Shown piece by piece: positions 52,360 to 62,580 of a stretch of 64,000 nt of DNA. Each line of letters begins with the position of its first letter. Positions within the stretch are counted from its first letter, which is position 1. The notes under the pieces were generated by a model that was not told the DNA's origin, did no database searches, and saw only the letters and a list, made by a program, of their open reading frames with translations. The position numbers and the translations under genes are program-made. Origin of the DNA: Nereocystis luetkeana (taxonomy: Eukaryota; Sar; Phaeophyceae; Laminariales; Laminariaceae); the NCBI GenBank assembly GCA_031213475.1, contig JARUPZ010000019.1, forward strand, positions 10,570,698 through 10,634,697, in the 5' to 3' direction.

Positions 52360-52600
52360 TTCACTATTTCATAGATTGTGTATGTCGTGCCTGTCGTATC
52401 TAGTATGATGACATGGCTTTGCATTGGCCACTGCAGTGCATACTGCACACCTGGCAACGTAGTATCTCTGTGGCGTAGCTTTGTGACCACAGAACTTGTA
52501 TCTCTTCTAGGATTGGAGAATCGGCACGGACACTGGTTGCGCTGGATGTCGACGGGTAGAAAGAACGGTTTAATGTGAAGAACACACACACACATAGGAA
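52360..52600 (+). mobile_element. LINE-A 3' end fragment
   Basis: TGTGTATGTCGTGCCTGTCG, CTAGTATGATGACATGGC, TATCTCTGTGGCGTAGC, GAATCGGCACGGACACTGGT, GATGTCGACGGGTAGAAAGA then TTTAATGTGAAGAACACACA. A cleanly preserved family 3' end. Confidence 0.85.
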
Positions 52601-52884
52601 TGCACAGGCACTCACTGCTGTAGATTAGTACATCTGTCGTGGTTTTATGACCACAAACGCTTGAAGCTCGTTCTTATCGGAGAGTATTTTTTCCATCATT
52701 TCCAAAGTTTGGCAATAATGGGATATATGCATCCATATACGGAGGCGTTCTGTCACTATTCGTGAAATTATCCCGAAGCAAAGAAAACAAGTTTGTGAAA
52801 TTTCACACATGAAAAAAACCAGGAAAATATTGAAACATTGCGCGAAACAGATGTCATCAATATGGGGAAAGCTCTCCGATAAAA

Positions 52885-52985
52885 TGGTACTACCTAGGAT
52901 TTAGGAATCAGCACGGACACTGCCGTGCGTGTTTAGGATGTCGGCAGTAGAATGGGCGGGTTATTGTGAAAAGCGCACATTCATC
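52885..52985 (+). mobile_element. LINE-A extreme 3' end, diverged
   Basis: AGGAATCAGCACGGACACTG, GATGTCGGCAGTAGAAT, GTTATTGTGAAAAGCGCACA matches the family end at lower identity. Confidence 0.6.
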
Positions 52986-54410
52986 CTTCGCGGTTCTGTC
53001 TGTTTACTATTCATAGTGTTCCAGAAATTGAGTTGAGAACATATTAACTGTTGTTAACCAATGTGCATCTGCGCAGAAACGGTTCATGGTGGGTGGGTGG
53101 GTGTGTAGGTGGGTGGGTACTGCGTTGGTGTGCGAATTGTTTGATGGGTTCGTCGATTGATGTGTGGACTTGTTGTTGTCCTACCACAAACACCACCCAT
53201 CACCAATGTTAGGCGATGCGGATCAGCTTAAACACCTTGCACGGTTGGTGGATGGGCGGGAGCGGGTATCTGGTACATACTCGCAATCATTTCATCATGC
53301 CCGTGGGCGCAAGGAGGGGTTAAGCGTTGTTGAGTGAGAGGTCGTCCGCCTTGCGTACCTTCTACGCCATCATCTTCATACTCACCGTCACGCGGCGTGA
53401 GGTTGCTACGTAGGTCGCTTGTCTTCGTTTAAAAAAAAAAAAATGATGAATGCTTCACCTTCTTGCCTGCTGAGATTTCAGGAGCTGTGTCCTCGCTTCC
53501 AAAGAATCACGAACCAATAGACGACTGGTTGTAGGAGATGGCGGGCCTTGTCGCCCTAAGCTATGGCGGCGCTTGTATGACGGTACAGGCATCCTTTACT
53601 ACCTGTGCCTTGTGCCATGACCACTACCCGGAGCAGCTTGTCAGCTGAGGGTAAAAGCCTGATTTGGAGCCCGCAGCCCTGAGCATCTGGAATAAAGGAA
53701 TCCGCTCAAGGAACAAAAAAAACTGCCAACGTCTTCATGAGGCGATACTTCGACGAACCCTGAGCAACAATCACCCTGAGCGTATTGTTTTCGTTTTTAT
53801 TTCAAAAACTCCTCTTACTAATTAAATGAATTAACAATTGCTGTACACTTGAAGTACCAAAATCATTTGACCAAGCGGATTTTGAATATTTTCTCCTATC
53901 TTCCCAGAATGTTTGTTTGCAGGCCCATTTTCCCTATGTTTTACGAAGGAATAATGTCGGCAAATATGTGGACTATTTATCAGGGCTCATTTCCCCATGA
54001 TCCTTTTTCAGGTTGGTGTCATTTACCACGATATCTAGCCACCACGGTAATGCACGGTACGTTTTGGATGGTCATTGATACCCATTCATACAGGAACCGA
54101 CCACCACCGTAACACACGGTAAATTTATTTCGTTCCGAGCAGGAAGGAGATTCCGCCAGGATGGTCGAGAACCTTCGAAACTGGCAATGAAGGGGGGTGG
54201 GGGGGCGCCAGAATATTCTTGGCGTTCCCGCCGTAGCGGAACAAAGCCTTTTGACTCTCTGCAGGTCCATGTGTAGCTCGTGGTAGCTATGACACGTACA
54301 TTGAGAGAACAACAACAGCAAAAACAACGACAACCCTAAAGAAAGCAAGTGAAAAACAAGTCAGATTTTGGATGAGGCTTGATGTTTACAATGCGTAACG
54401 TTTCGTTAGT
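52986..54410. other. Unassigned; short G-rich simple repeat at 53086-53122
   Basis: GGTGGGTGGGTGGGTGTGTA followed by GGTGGGTGGGT is a simple repeat. The rest has no recognised element apart from the 54150-54275 segment shared with 38.8-38.95 kb in inverse orientation. Confidence 0.45.
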
Positions 54411-54414
54411 GGAT

Positions 54415-54480
54415 TTCATTGGACAAAACACCGCTCGTGGCGCGCGTTTTTTACTTGTGTTATTCCTCTGTCTCATTGGT
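54415..54480 (-). mobile_element. Element family Q, fragment
   Basis: CATTGGACAAAACACCGCTC then GTGGCGCGCGTTTTTTACTT matches the inner part of the 22.57-22.62 kb element end. Confidence 0.45.
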
Positions 54481-54741
54481 CTGGGAATTTAAGGACTTGC
54501 AATTGCTCGCGTATGCACATTGTTCCGATCATCCTATAGTTGGGTTCGTTGGAAAGATAAAGCGCCAACGAAGCTGATGCAAAAAAAAAGGAGTTATGTG
54601 TCCATGCTAAAACGAAGTCAAAATATGCCCATTTTGGCCCTTTTTTGAGAATATTTTTGAGAACGTTTTTGAGAATTTTTATGAGAATTCTTGTGATAAT
54701 TCGTTAAAACTACCCAAAACCTACCCCACACACTACAAACG

Positions 54742-54910
54742 ATGGATACGCCACCAAGTACCCCCCCACCTCGCCGTAAGGGTGGCGAGCTATCAGAGGG
54801 CCGCCGCATTGCAATTGCGGTGGAGGTTGTGCTGGCTATTTCGCCGGGCAAGGTGCGGGTGCCCAAGGGCTCGATGGGCCCGATCTGCGAAAAGTATGGG
54901 GTTGGTCCCA
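54742..54910 (+). pseudogene. Possible N-terminus of a Tc1/mariner-like transposase
   Basis: MDTPPSTPPPRRKGGELSEG, then RRIAIAVEVVLAISPGKVRV, PKGSMGPICEKYGVG: a short low-complexity lead followed by a helix-turn-helix-like arrangement (ELS..RR.AI...VL......G.V..G....I..KYGV) that resembles the DNA-binding start of mariner-family transposases in protists. After about residue 55 the sequence passes directly into a tandem repeat. No DDE/D domain remains. Identification rests on pattern only. Confidence 0.35.
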
Positions 54911-55175
54911 AGTGTCTTGGTTTTAGTGTGGTCTCCAAAGTGTCTTGGTTTAAGTGTGAAACTCCCAATTGTATTGGTTTTAGTGGGGGGTCCATATTGT
55001 ACTGGTTTTAGTATATGGGGAAGCGACATGGATACGTGGGGGTTGGGATAGGGCTCTACTGGTGTTTGGTTTGCCCCGCAAGTGTATTGGTTTTAGTGTG
55101 GGCCCACCAAGTGTCTTGGTTTTGGTGTGGTGTCACTGTTATACCGGTTTTAGTATAGGGGGACACGACATGGAT
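54899..55175 (+). repeat. Degenerate tandem repeat, about 28-33 bp unit in a higher-order pattern
   Basis: CCAAGTGTCTTGGTTTTAGT and variants (CCCAATTGTATTGGTTTTAG, GCAAGTGTATTGGTTTTAGT) recur about seven times. A larger pattern is visible: ...GGTTTTAGTATATGGGGAAG, CGACATGGAT near 55000-55035 recurs as GGTTTTAGTATAGGGGGACA, CGACATGGAT near 55148-55175. Confidence 0.8.
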
Positions 55176-55634
55176 CGGTGAGTAGCGAGGGGCTAAGTTT
55201 TGGGTTAGGTATAATTCTTGGGGGTTCCTAGTTTTTTTTTCATAGTGCCCCCATCCCTCTTTGGAAAGGGGTCAAATACGGCCATTTTCGGCCCGACTAC
55301 TTTTTTGCTAGCCGCTAGCCCGTCCGTGCAGGGTAGTGCGCAAGAAGAAAAAAAAAAATGTGTTTATCAACCCAAAAACCGCTCAAAATTTCAAAAATGT
55401 TATCGCCAAAGACTTCCGAGACCGTTAACGGTCTCTCCCAACTTAAGTTCCCAGACTTATGAGACAGAGGAAGTATAGTATGTCCATGGTGTTGACTAAA
55501 ATGGATCAAGTGTATCTGATTCTGGCCACAGCACAAAAAATGAGGCTTCTTCCGGTCCGAAAAATAAACATTTAGAACAAAAAAAAACAAACACAAAAAG
55601 GGTATAAACGCAAAAGAAAAACCGTTCGTACCAG
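55176..55634. other. Unassigned; possible family Q scrap near 55495-55535
   Basis: GGATCAAGTGTATCTGATTC then TGGCCACAGC resembles the family Q end. GAGACCGTTAACGGTCTCTC at 55418 is a perfect inverted repeat of short length. No gene recognised. Confidence 0.4.
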
Positions 55635-55637
55635 GGT

Positions 55638-55712
55638 GGTCGCGAAGAGAGGATTGAACCCTGAAGCTAGTCCATCAAAGTTGACCGCAACACCCACTGG
55701 CGTAGATGGTCA
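55638..55712 (-). repeat. tRNA-like Pol III promoter sequence (pseudo-tRNA or second SINE head)
   Basis: On the minus strand, ACGCCAGTGGGTGTTGCGG resembles an A box, and AGGGTTCAATCCTCTCTTCG about 40 bp downstream is a good B box (GGTTCAATCC). The stems do not close into a full cloverleaf, so it is not called a tRNA gene. No body of the common SINE family follows, so it would be a different family. Confidence 0.4.
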
Positions 55713-57490
55713 TATCGAATGGAGGTGTCTGGGGTAACTCATTTCACCTCACTGTACGGCAGTATTTCTCTGTGGCGTAATTTTACGCGTACACGCAGAC
55801 GTAAAGGAAAACCAGTTCACGTGTGGCCTCTCTGGTTTGTTCAAAGTAGGCCAAAATCAGTTGAAAGTTGAAAGATACCAGTAGACAGAGTAGACAAACT
55901 CAGGTATACCTAGGCCGCGGAAGGCTTGGTTGCGCGCGGCGCAACCCCAAAAAATGTTTTTTGTTCGCCGTAGGAGGTTTTTCTTTTATTTCGAAAAACT
56001 GTTTTTGAAATCCACCTTTGGCGGAAAAACAATAAAATCCCCTTCTTGAATTTTGCCGCAGACAGACGTCTTTTTTTTAGGTATTTTTTCGTAAGTAGGT
56101 AAATCAAACTACCAGGTAGGTTCGGATCCCGATATTCGCTTTTTCGAAGTTCGGGAGGAGTTGAACGCACTTTGTCACTTGGCATTCATGCATGTATCCG
56201 CGCATACACCGCAATTGGTTTGCATCCCTCGCGGGAGGGCTCCGGGGGCTTTCCCGGGGGGGGACTAGGGGGCTCTTCCGGGGTGGGGTTAGGGGGGGTT
56301 GCGCGCCTCGCCTGTTGCGCGGCGCGGAAAAGACACTGGACCAAAAAAATTGTATCCCTGATGCAGAGTACTCGTAGACTATTCAATGTCGTACCATCCT
56401 ATTGGATATACGACTGGGACGACATGCACATTATTATGTGAAATAGGAAAAAAAATATACCAGGTATATTAAGATGAAAAACGGTGTGGTGTCCCCTTTA
56501 TGGATGTAGCAGACAATGCAGAACAGGCTAACCCTAAAATTGGGCCCATCTTCCCGAGAACGTGTTTTTTTACTCTCCGCTAATATTTTTTTTTTGTCGG
56601 TTGATGAGATTTGCATCTGATTGGTCGAAAAGTAAAATGACCAAGAAGGTATTTTGACTTTTGATTCAAATAAAAAATAAAAACAAAATCGACAAAAAGT
56701 AAGGGACTTAATTTTGCTCTTCGTGTTATTTAGTTTGGGGAGTAATTCCAATTGGACTTGACTTGTTCCTGAAACCGAAGCAAGCCACGCAAGTTGAGCC
56801 TTGTCGTCGACTGCTTAGCAGGTGAGATCCACAATTCCCGAGAGACAGGGCCACCAGAGCAGCGGCAGCGCGAGGTCCGACGGCCCCTAGTACATAGTAA
56901 ACCATCCGCGGCGCCTAAAAAAATACAAGGCCCTCGCAAACCCAGTTTTTCACACCTCTTTGCCTCGCAAACCACACGAAGACCGACCAGGTCACGACTT
57001 CGCTCAGAACTTAAGTCAATCGTTGTATACCCGTCGCTGTTTCCTGCGTGGCGCTTCGGGGCTGCGCCAGCCACCTAAGACGTTTCAAGAGAGTGATAGC
57101 CACTTTCTTCGCCGGTGCCGGTAGAACCAATCGGCCGCTGACCGCAGCGCCCCGAGGAAGACGCGGGCCGTCGCCCGCCGCGCCGTTTGACCTCGGGTGT
57201 TCGTTGACCTTTGCGCGTTGTTCGATTGTTTCTGTTAACACGCCATTCCTCTATACGACCCCAATTTATGTTTTTCATGATTTTTATTTTCTATTCAAAT
57301 CAACCTCAACTTTCTTTTCTCGAACATCATGAAAATAATATCTCGTTAGGGACGGACCCAAATTCAAGTACGTATCAACGGAGGAGACCTATAAAACACT
57401 GGGAAATAACACGGAACCCGATACACGAAATAAAGCCGAGGCAGCCGCGCAGTTTGGGGTACGAGTCTAGCATAGACAGTACCCACTTAC
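55713..57490. other. Unassigned; hairpin at 55926-55946 and a family Q end near 55830-55865
   Basis: GGTTGCGC/GCGCAACC with a GCG loop forms a perfect 8 bp hairpin near 55927. GTTCAAAGTAGGCCAAAATC then AGTTG is an end of family Q. Frames at 56730-57078 on both strands lack motifs. Confidence 0.4.
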
Positions 57491-57599
57491 TATTGCGGGG
57501 GACGATAGTTAGCAGGACCAAAAATTGAGAGTAGAGATGATTAAATATATAGGTTTTTATGTATACCACGTGTCCCATTAACTATGGTCCCCCGTAATA
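57491..57599 (+). mobile_element. MITE family T, copy 2
   Basis: TATTGCGGGGGACGATAGTT at the left, AACTATGGTCCCCCGTAATA at the right, and a central AAATATATAGGTTTTTATGT shared with copy 1. 109 bp. Confidence 0.88.
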
Positions 57600-58080
57600 T
57601 AAAAAGTGGGACTCGTACCGTGGTACCTTGTCTTCTATCTCCTTCCTGCTTCCGTCAGCATACACCACGCTATTGTAGGAAAGAATGCGTCATGCAATCC
57701 CAAACGAATAACGGCCTGTCATCCACCCATGAGACAAGACATCTTTACATTGTTGAAGTAGAAGTTTGAACGGCGGCAATATGGGGTTTATTGAGACGTA
57801 TTTGATCGATTGCATGCTTCGTCAGAAGGGACGGGAAAGAGGTTCATAGAGTTATACAGGTGCAATTGATTTAAGTTAGAAGACAGAGTCCGGGAAGGGT
57901 GGAAACAGTGAGGAAGAATACCTTCTACCCTCTACTCGTGCGTGTGTACGAGCAGGGGTTTAGTTTCGTTAGGACGATATACAATGAAGATACTGATTTG
58001 AGGTGTGAGTAAGGCATGGTATATATGGTTTATAGACATGGCAAGTTGGCAGTTTATATCGGGGGGGTGTTAACTTATGC
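57600..58080. other. Unassigned sequence between two family T MITEs
   Basis: No gene or repeat recognised. Confidence 0.4.
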
Positions 58081-58189
58081 TATTACGGGGGATCATAGTT
58101 AATAGGACCTGTGGTATACACAAAAACCTACACATTTAACCATTTCTGCTAACAATATTTGGTCCTATTAACTATGGTCCCCCGTAATA
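58081..58189 (-). mobile_element. MITE family T, copy 3
   Basis: TATTACGGGGGATCATAGTT and AACTATGGTCCCCCGTAATA as ends, with ACACAAAAACCTACACATTT inside, the reverse complement of the copy 1 interior. 109 bp and the least diverged copy. Confidence 0.9.
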
Positions 58190-58269
58190 GTGCTGCTCTA
58201 GGGTAAGTGGGGATACGTTCCAACGTTCATATATACCTTGTAGTATGTACGGAATTATGAGCAAAACAA

Positions 58270-58325
58270 GGCGTTCTGTGTACCCGTCAACATCCAGTCC
58301 AATTAGAACTGTCCGCGCCGATTGT
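58270..58325 (-). mobile_element. LINE-A extreme 3' end fragment, minus strand
   Basis: ACCCGTCAACATCCAGTCCA, then ACTGTCCGCGCCGATTGT is the complement of the GGCACGGACACTGG...CTGGATGTCGACGGGT block. Very short. Confidence 0.5.
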
Positions 58326-58339
58326 TTCATCATACGTCA

Positions 58340-58640
58340 GTATAGAATACTTCCGTTCCCCTCGCGGCCTCGGCAAGGAATGCTGCGAGGCATGCCCTAT
58401 CAGGCTAATAGCGAGTGGGGTAGGTCTTTCTGGCGGGTGTAAGGCCGGACTCACCCTCAAGGAGTGATACCTACTTGCTGCTGCCTGTGGCCGCGAGGCT
58501 CAGGCGGCAGTAGAGTTTGGTCGTACGTGGTGCGTCAGGCACGGAGACCTACGATTCGCGCGTCTTATTTAGGCAGCTGCCTGCGGCAGAGCAGCAATGC
58601 TCAATCGGGGTGTCCATGCGCGGAGGCAGGCGCCACCACA
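58340..58640 (+). repeat. Dispersed repeat H, uninterrupted copy
   Basis: GGGTGTAAGGCCGGACTCAC, CTACTTGCTGCTGCCTGTGG, CCGCGAGGCTCAGGCGGCAG, GTGGTGCGTCAGGCACGGAG and CCTACGATTCGCGCGTCTTA run continuously. The first half matches 17950-18164 and the second 24646-24730, so this is the empty counterpart of the site occupied by the 6.5 kb TIR element. Confidence 0.75.
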
Positions 58641-59579
58641 GGCCACACTACGGCACAGTCTATTGCGCCGGTAGGAGGCTGGATTCGACGACGAGGGAGG
58701 AGGGAGACTGAGCGTCGACGTGCGGGGAAGAGACGGATTGACCTCCCCCTGCGCGAGAATTTTTATTTCCCAGATCAGAACCGCAAGTGCGAGGAGCATT
58801 TTGTTTTTCAGGATGACGGAGAAAGGGAAACGACTGGAAGGGAATGGCAACGAGTGCACGCGCAAAGGAGCGGGTGGATTGGGCCAAGGCGATGAGGCGG
58901 CCATGAAGAGCGGCAGGAAGACGGTGCGTGGAGACCCATGATCTGCGCGCACACCATCATCACGAGAGAAGCCGTCATAGTTTGTTTTTTCCTGGTTTTG
59001 TTTTTCACGAGGCAGAATAGTATCTACCGGTACTCGTCACTGGTTTTTGTAGTTTAACGAGTTGTATACCCTTCATGGGGAATAACCTACGCAATTATCA
59101 GGGACGTAGTATCATAACTGTGCTGCACCTTTTTGTGTCAGACAGTCCAGGAAGAGATGGCGATCGTTGATATTCGTGTGGCAGTAAGGTTCGATTGCTC
59201 CTTTTTTTCACTGCATATCCGCGAGTCTTCACTCTGACAGCACTCCAGATAGCAGGCAGGTGTGTTCCTCTTTCGTTTTCACGACTACCGTGCGTTTCGT
59301 ACGGTGCAGGCAGCACTTCAGACAGCATCCGCTGTAGTCAGCAGCCACGAGTTGGTTAGTGGTGGGAACGGGGGTACTCTTCTATGTTATAGTTGAGAGG
59401 ATATACCCGCGGCCATGTTAGTTCAGTTTTGCACATTGGGTTTATCTTGTGTGCGCTTTCTCCGTCTCGTGTATTTTGAGGCAGCCGAATTTTCGATTTT
59501 TTTTTGTTTTTCGGATCTTCCTAGGGCTCCAGCACCTTTTGTGTGACCACGGACTCCTTCATCAGAGAGTTAATGTGAG

Positions 59580-59613
<34 letters not shown>

Positions 59614-59670
59614 TTATGAAGATAATACCAACATACAAGCTCTAACCATGGTCGGTCACAAAACTAATGA
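58641..59670. other. Unassigned; possible LINE zinc-finger scrap and an (AAC)n microsatellite
   Basis: The minus strand near 59205-59115 reads IEPYCHTNINDRHLFLDCLT, resembling the C-x-H-x4-C end of some LINE ORFs, with no supporting context. An (AAC)n run lies at 59578-59612. Confidence 0.35.
59578..59612 (+). repeat. (AAC)n microsatellite
   Basis: About eleven AAC units following GTTAATGTGAG, a sequence like the LINE-A 3' end (TTTAATGTGAAGAAC), so it may be the tail of a tiny retrotransposed fragment. Confidence 0.9.
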
Positions 59671-59674
59671 CTCC

Positions 59675-59909
59675 TCTTACGATAGAGGTAGCACATTTCC
59701 GATATATTGGTGGTGAAAAACGGGGTTCCTTGACCTCAAATCGTCGGAATGTCAATCTTGATTTCGATTTGTTTATTGTAGACTTGGGCCATGGGATTAT
59801 TCGCCGCGATGCATTCTGATTTTTGCTGAAGTCATTCTTCGGATGACGTATGGAGCTCCTTAAGCGAGGGGCCTCAGAAGATGTAATGTGAACCTCTATC
59901 GTAGAACGC
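59675..59909 (+). mobile_element. MITE family G, copy C (uninterrupted)
   Basis: TTACGATAGAGGTAGCACAT at the left, GTGAACCTCTATCGTAGAAC at the right, interior AATCGTCGGAATGTCAATCT and TTATTCGCCGCGATGCATTC as in copy B. It shows what the terminus of copy B looked like before LINE-B inserted. Confidence 0.88.
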
Positions 59910-60079
59910 CCGTAATAAGACACATACCAGGTATATCATACTTCGACAGTTTTACAGTAGCAATACAATGCCATGCCACCATACGGGGTACGTCAGGGAC
60001 GACAGACATCTTGGCATGGCCTGAACAATGAAGAAAAAGAGAAAAAAAAGATCATACGTACGTGATGGAGAAAAAAACA

Positions 60080-60295
60080 TCTAAAACAATCGTTGCAAGA
60101 ACATCCACAAGCCTAACGACAACGTCACATGTGACTGTTACGCAAACTTCGCGACCGGACGTCTCACAATCGATCGAGGTGCATTTCGTCCGTTACACAA
60201 GGGTTGCGGTATCCGTTTTGTTTTGTCGATGCAATGTGTGCTAAGGTTGTCGTTTCGCCACAACGTCCCGCAACGTGCCGAAGTGGCCACGTGAG
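60080..60295 (+). repeat. Dispersed repeat R, copy 2
   Basis: Matches 9943-10150 in reverse orientation at roughly 80% identity by eye. Confidence 0.75.
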
Positions 60296-60487
60296 TACGT
60301 ACGTACGCATACTGCTTTAACGATAGTGTTCTGAACCAAAGCAACAAACATATTTGAGTACCGAGTGTTTCGGGCCCATTCTGTTCATTAATCTATTTTT
60401 TTCTGAATAATGTGCTTGTACTAGTATGGTGTTTAGTATAGCCTTGTATTGTATGTGTTTTCTTAGGGCATTTTAGTGCCGCCGTCG

Positions 60488-61070
60488 CAACGATAATGGC
60501 AGACGAGTCCTGTCGTTCGCCACCAATTGCAAGTTAGCTCTCACCAACACGTTTTTCAGCACGCGCAAGGATTGGATACTGCATACACACAACGGCACTA
60601 TCCCGAATGACCGTAAGTGGATCGACTACATATTAACCCGTCAAATCCATCGAACTGGAGTACAAGATGCTAAAATCGTGCTACAGGCTCCTGCCCCAGC
60701 TAAGGCTGACTCAGACCACAACATCTTGTATATCAAAGTCCGGCTCGGTGTTCACTTTGTGCCCAACACACAACTACGTAGATGGACAAAACGCCGACAG
60801 TTCGGCAGGCAGCTTTTTATCTCCGATGGAATGTGTCGTGAACGAGTAGTCGCCAGGGTCATTTCCACTCTCAACCAGCCTATCCAGCCCCGCAATACGT
60901 CTGGTATGGTTGAGTGTTTCACTACGGCTATTATTGATTCGGTCGAAAAAAAGGTACCACCCCCTGCAAGTCGCCACCGCAGACATGGATGGTGTTGAGT
61001 CTGTTGAAACCTTGGCCACATTCATACCAGCATGGACAGCGAGGAAGGATGCACGAGAATTCTTGCGTGC
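60488..61070 (+). pseudogene. LINE-A copy 2 endonuclease C-terminal part
   Basis: NCKLALTNTFFSTRK, NDRKWIDYILTRQIHR and ADSDHNILYIKVRLG (SDH motif, near 60707-60750) are the last third of the APE-type endonuclease, shared with copy 1. The N-terminal catalytic residues are absent through 5' truncation. GMVECFTTAIIDSVEKKVPP belongs to the linker before RT. A stop after RHRRHGWC at 60998 is followed by the same protein in another frame. Not functional. Confidence 0.8.
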
Positions 61071-62580
61071 CTTGATATGTTGTTCGTCGTGCGCCGGTTG
61101 CAAGAGCTCGGACGACAGAGGAAAATCCCTTTGTACGTGTGCTTCATCGATCTGCAGAAAGCGTACGATTCTGTCGACAGAGAGGTGGTATGGAAGGTAT
61201 TCACACGCTTTGGCGTACCAATCAAGATGCTGAGAATTATCCGTAATTTCCACGATGGCATGCAGGTTCGCGTGCGTACTGATGACGGCGAGCACTCGGA
61301 ATGGTTTGATGTCACGCAGGCGCTGCGGCAAGGTTGTGTACTATCACCGATACTGTTCAACGTGTTCTTCCCTGCTGCGTTACACGTCGTACTAGTACGC
61401 TTCGGCCGTCGTACGGGATTTGGTCCAACTCGGTGAAGCTGGAGTAGTTCGAACAGGGAAGCAGGAGCCATTGGCGTGCGTGCGAAGGGCTGTATGAGGC
61501 ATGTTGTACGCCGATGATCAAGGAATTGTCTCGAAGTCGGCTGAAGGGCTCACGAAAAGGATGATAGTCATCGTGACTGTCTTCGAAGCAACAAGCCTCA
61601 CCGTGTCGTAAACGAAGACAGAAACAATGCTCTTACAAACACCAGACCAGACAACCCTCGCACCACCGCTCATCATCGAAGCGGCAGACCAGAGGTATAA
61701 GTAGACGATCCAGTTTTTATACCTAGGCAGCAATATCCACCAAAACGCTGACCTCTTGCTCAAATTCGACCGACGGATCCGCCTCATGCGAGCATGCCTC
61801 TAACGGTTCGACCCGGAGTTGTATGGTAGGACGACCGCCCCTCTTAGCCTTAAAGTCCGAATGCTGAAGACCGAGGTGATCGAGACCCTGCTGTACGGGT
61901 GTTCGACTTGGACCCTCAGAGCGGAACATTTTGCGAAGCTTCGAATGGCTCACCACCAAGTCCGGTTGCGAGTCATTGGCTTCCAGCGCCGACTTCGTAC
62001 TGAGCATGCCACCCTCTCGTACGCGAAGACCCTCAAGATGACACGCTGCGAGAGCATCGAAACGACCATTCGTAAACGGCGGCTCTTCTTTGCGGGGGGC
62101 GTGGCTCGGCAAAGCAAGGAGCGATTACCCAGTCGGGTAATGTTCGGGATGATAGCTGGTGGGGAGAACCCGAGACCAGGCGGACAGTGTAAGACTTGGC
62201 ATAAATGCATAGTCGAAGACCTTAGGGAGTTCCGAGCCACTGAAGGGTCAACGGAAGTTGCCCCCTTGGTGTATGGAGTTGAGACCGCGTTGTGGCCCAC
62301 TGCAGCCAAAAAGGCGGGGAAGTTGTACCGGGGGATGCTTGAATCAGCCGAACGGTTCATGGTGAGGTGGCACGAGGCTGAGGCTGAGATGAGTAGGCGG
62401 TGGCGCCATCCGCCAGTATCCAAGGGAATGGGGAGGGAGGGAGCAACAGGAGAAGTGGTAGAAAACCCGACCAAGGAAATGCGGAGAGGGGGGGGCGACA
62501 GGAGGAGTAGAAGGGAAACTGCGGTAGACGAAAGTAGGAAGGAGATGGCAGACAGGGTAACAAGGCACCAGGCCGACTAG
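61071..62580 (+). pseudogene. LINE-A copy 2 reverse transcriptase, fingers deleted
   Basis: The RT enters at block A (VCFIDLQKAYDSVDREVVWK near 61137-61196), better preserved than in copy 1. [20 protein letters not shown] and LSPILFNVFF follow, then after a stop LYADDQGIVSKSAEGLTK near 61506 (catalytic YADD), FLYLGSNIHQ near 61716, and a 253-codon frame from 61819 to 62580 carrying SLKVRMLKTEVIETLLYGC, IETTIRKRRLFFAGGVARQS and a basic end. The RT fingers, present in copy 1 as [11 protein letters not shown], are missing through the internal deletion. Not functional. Confidence 0.85.
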
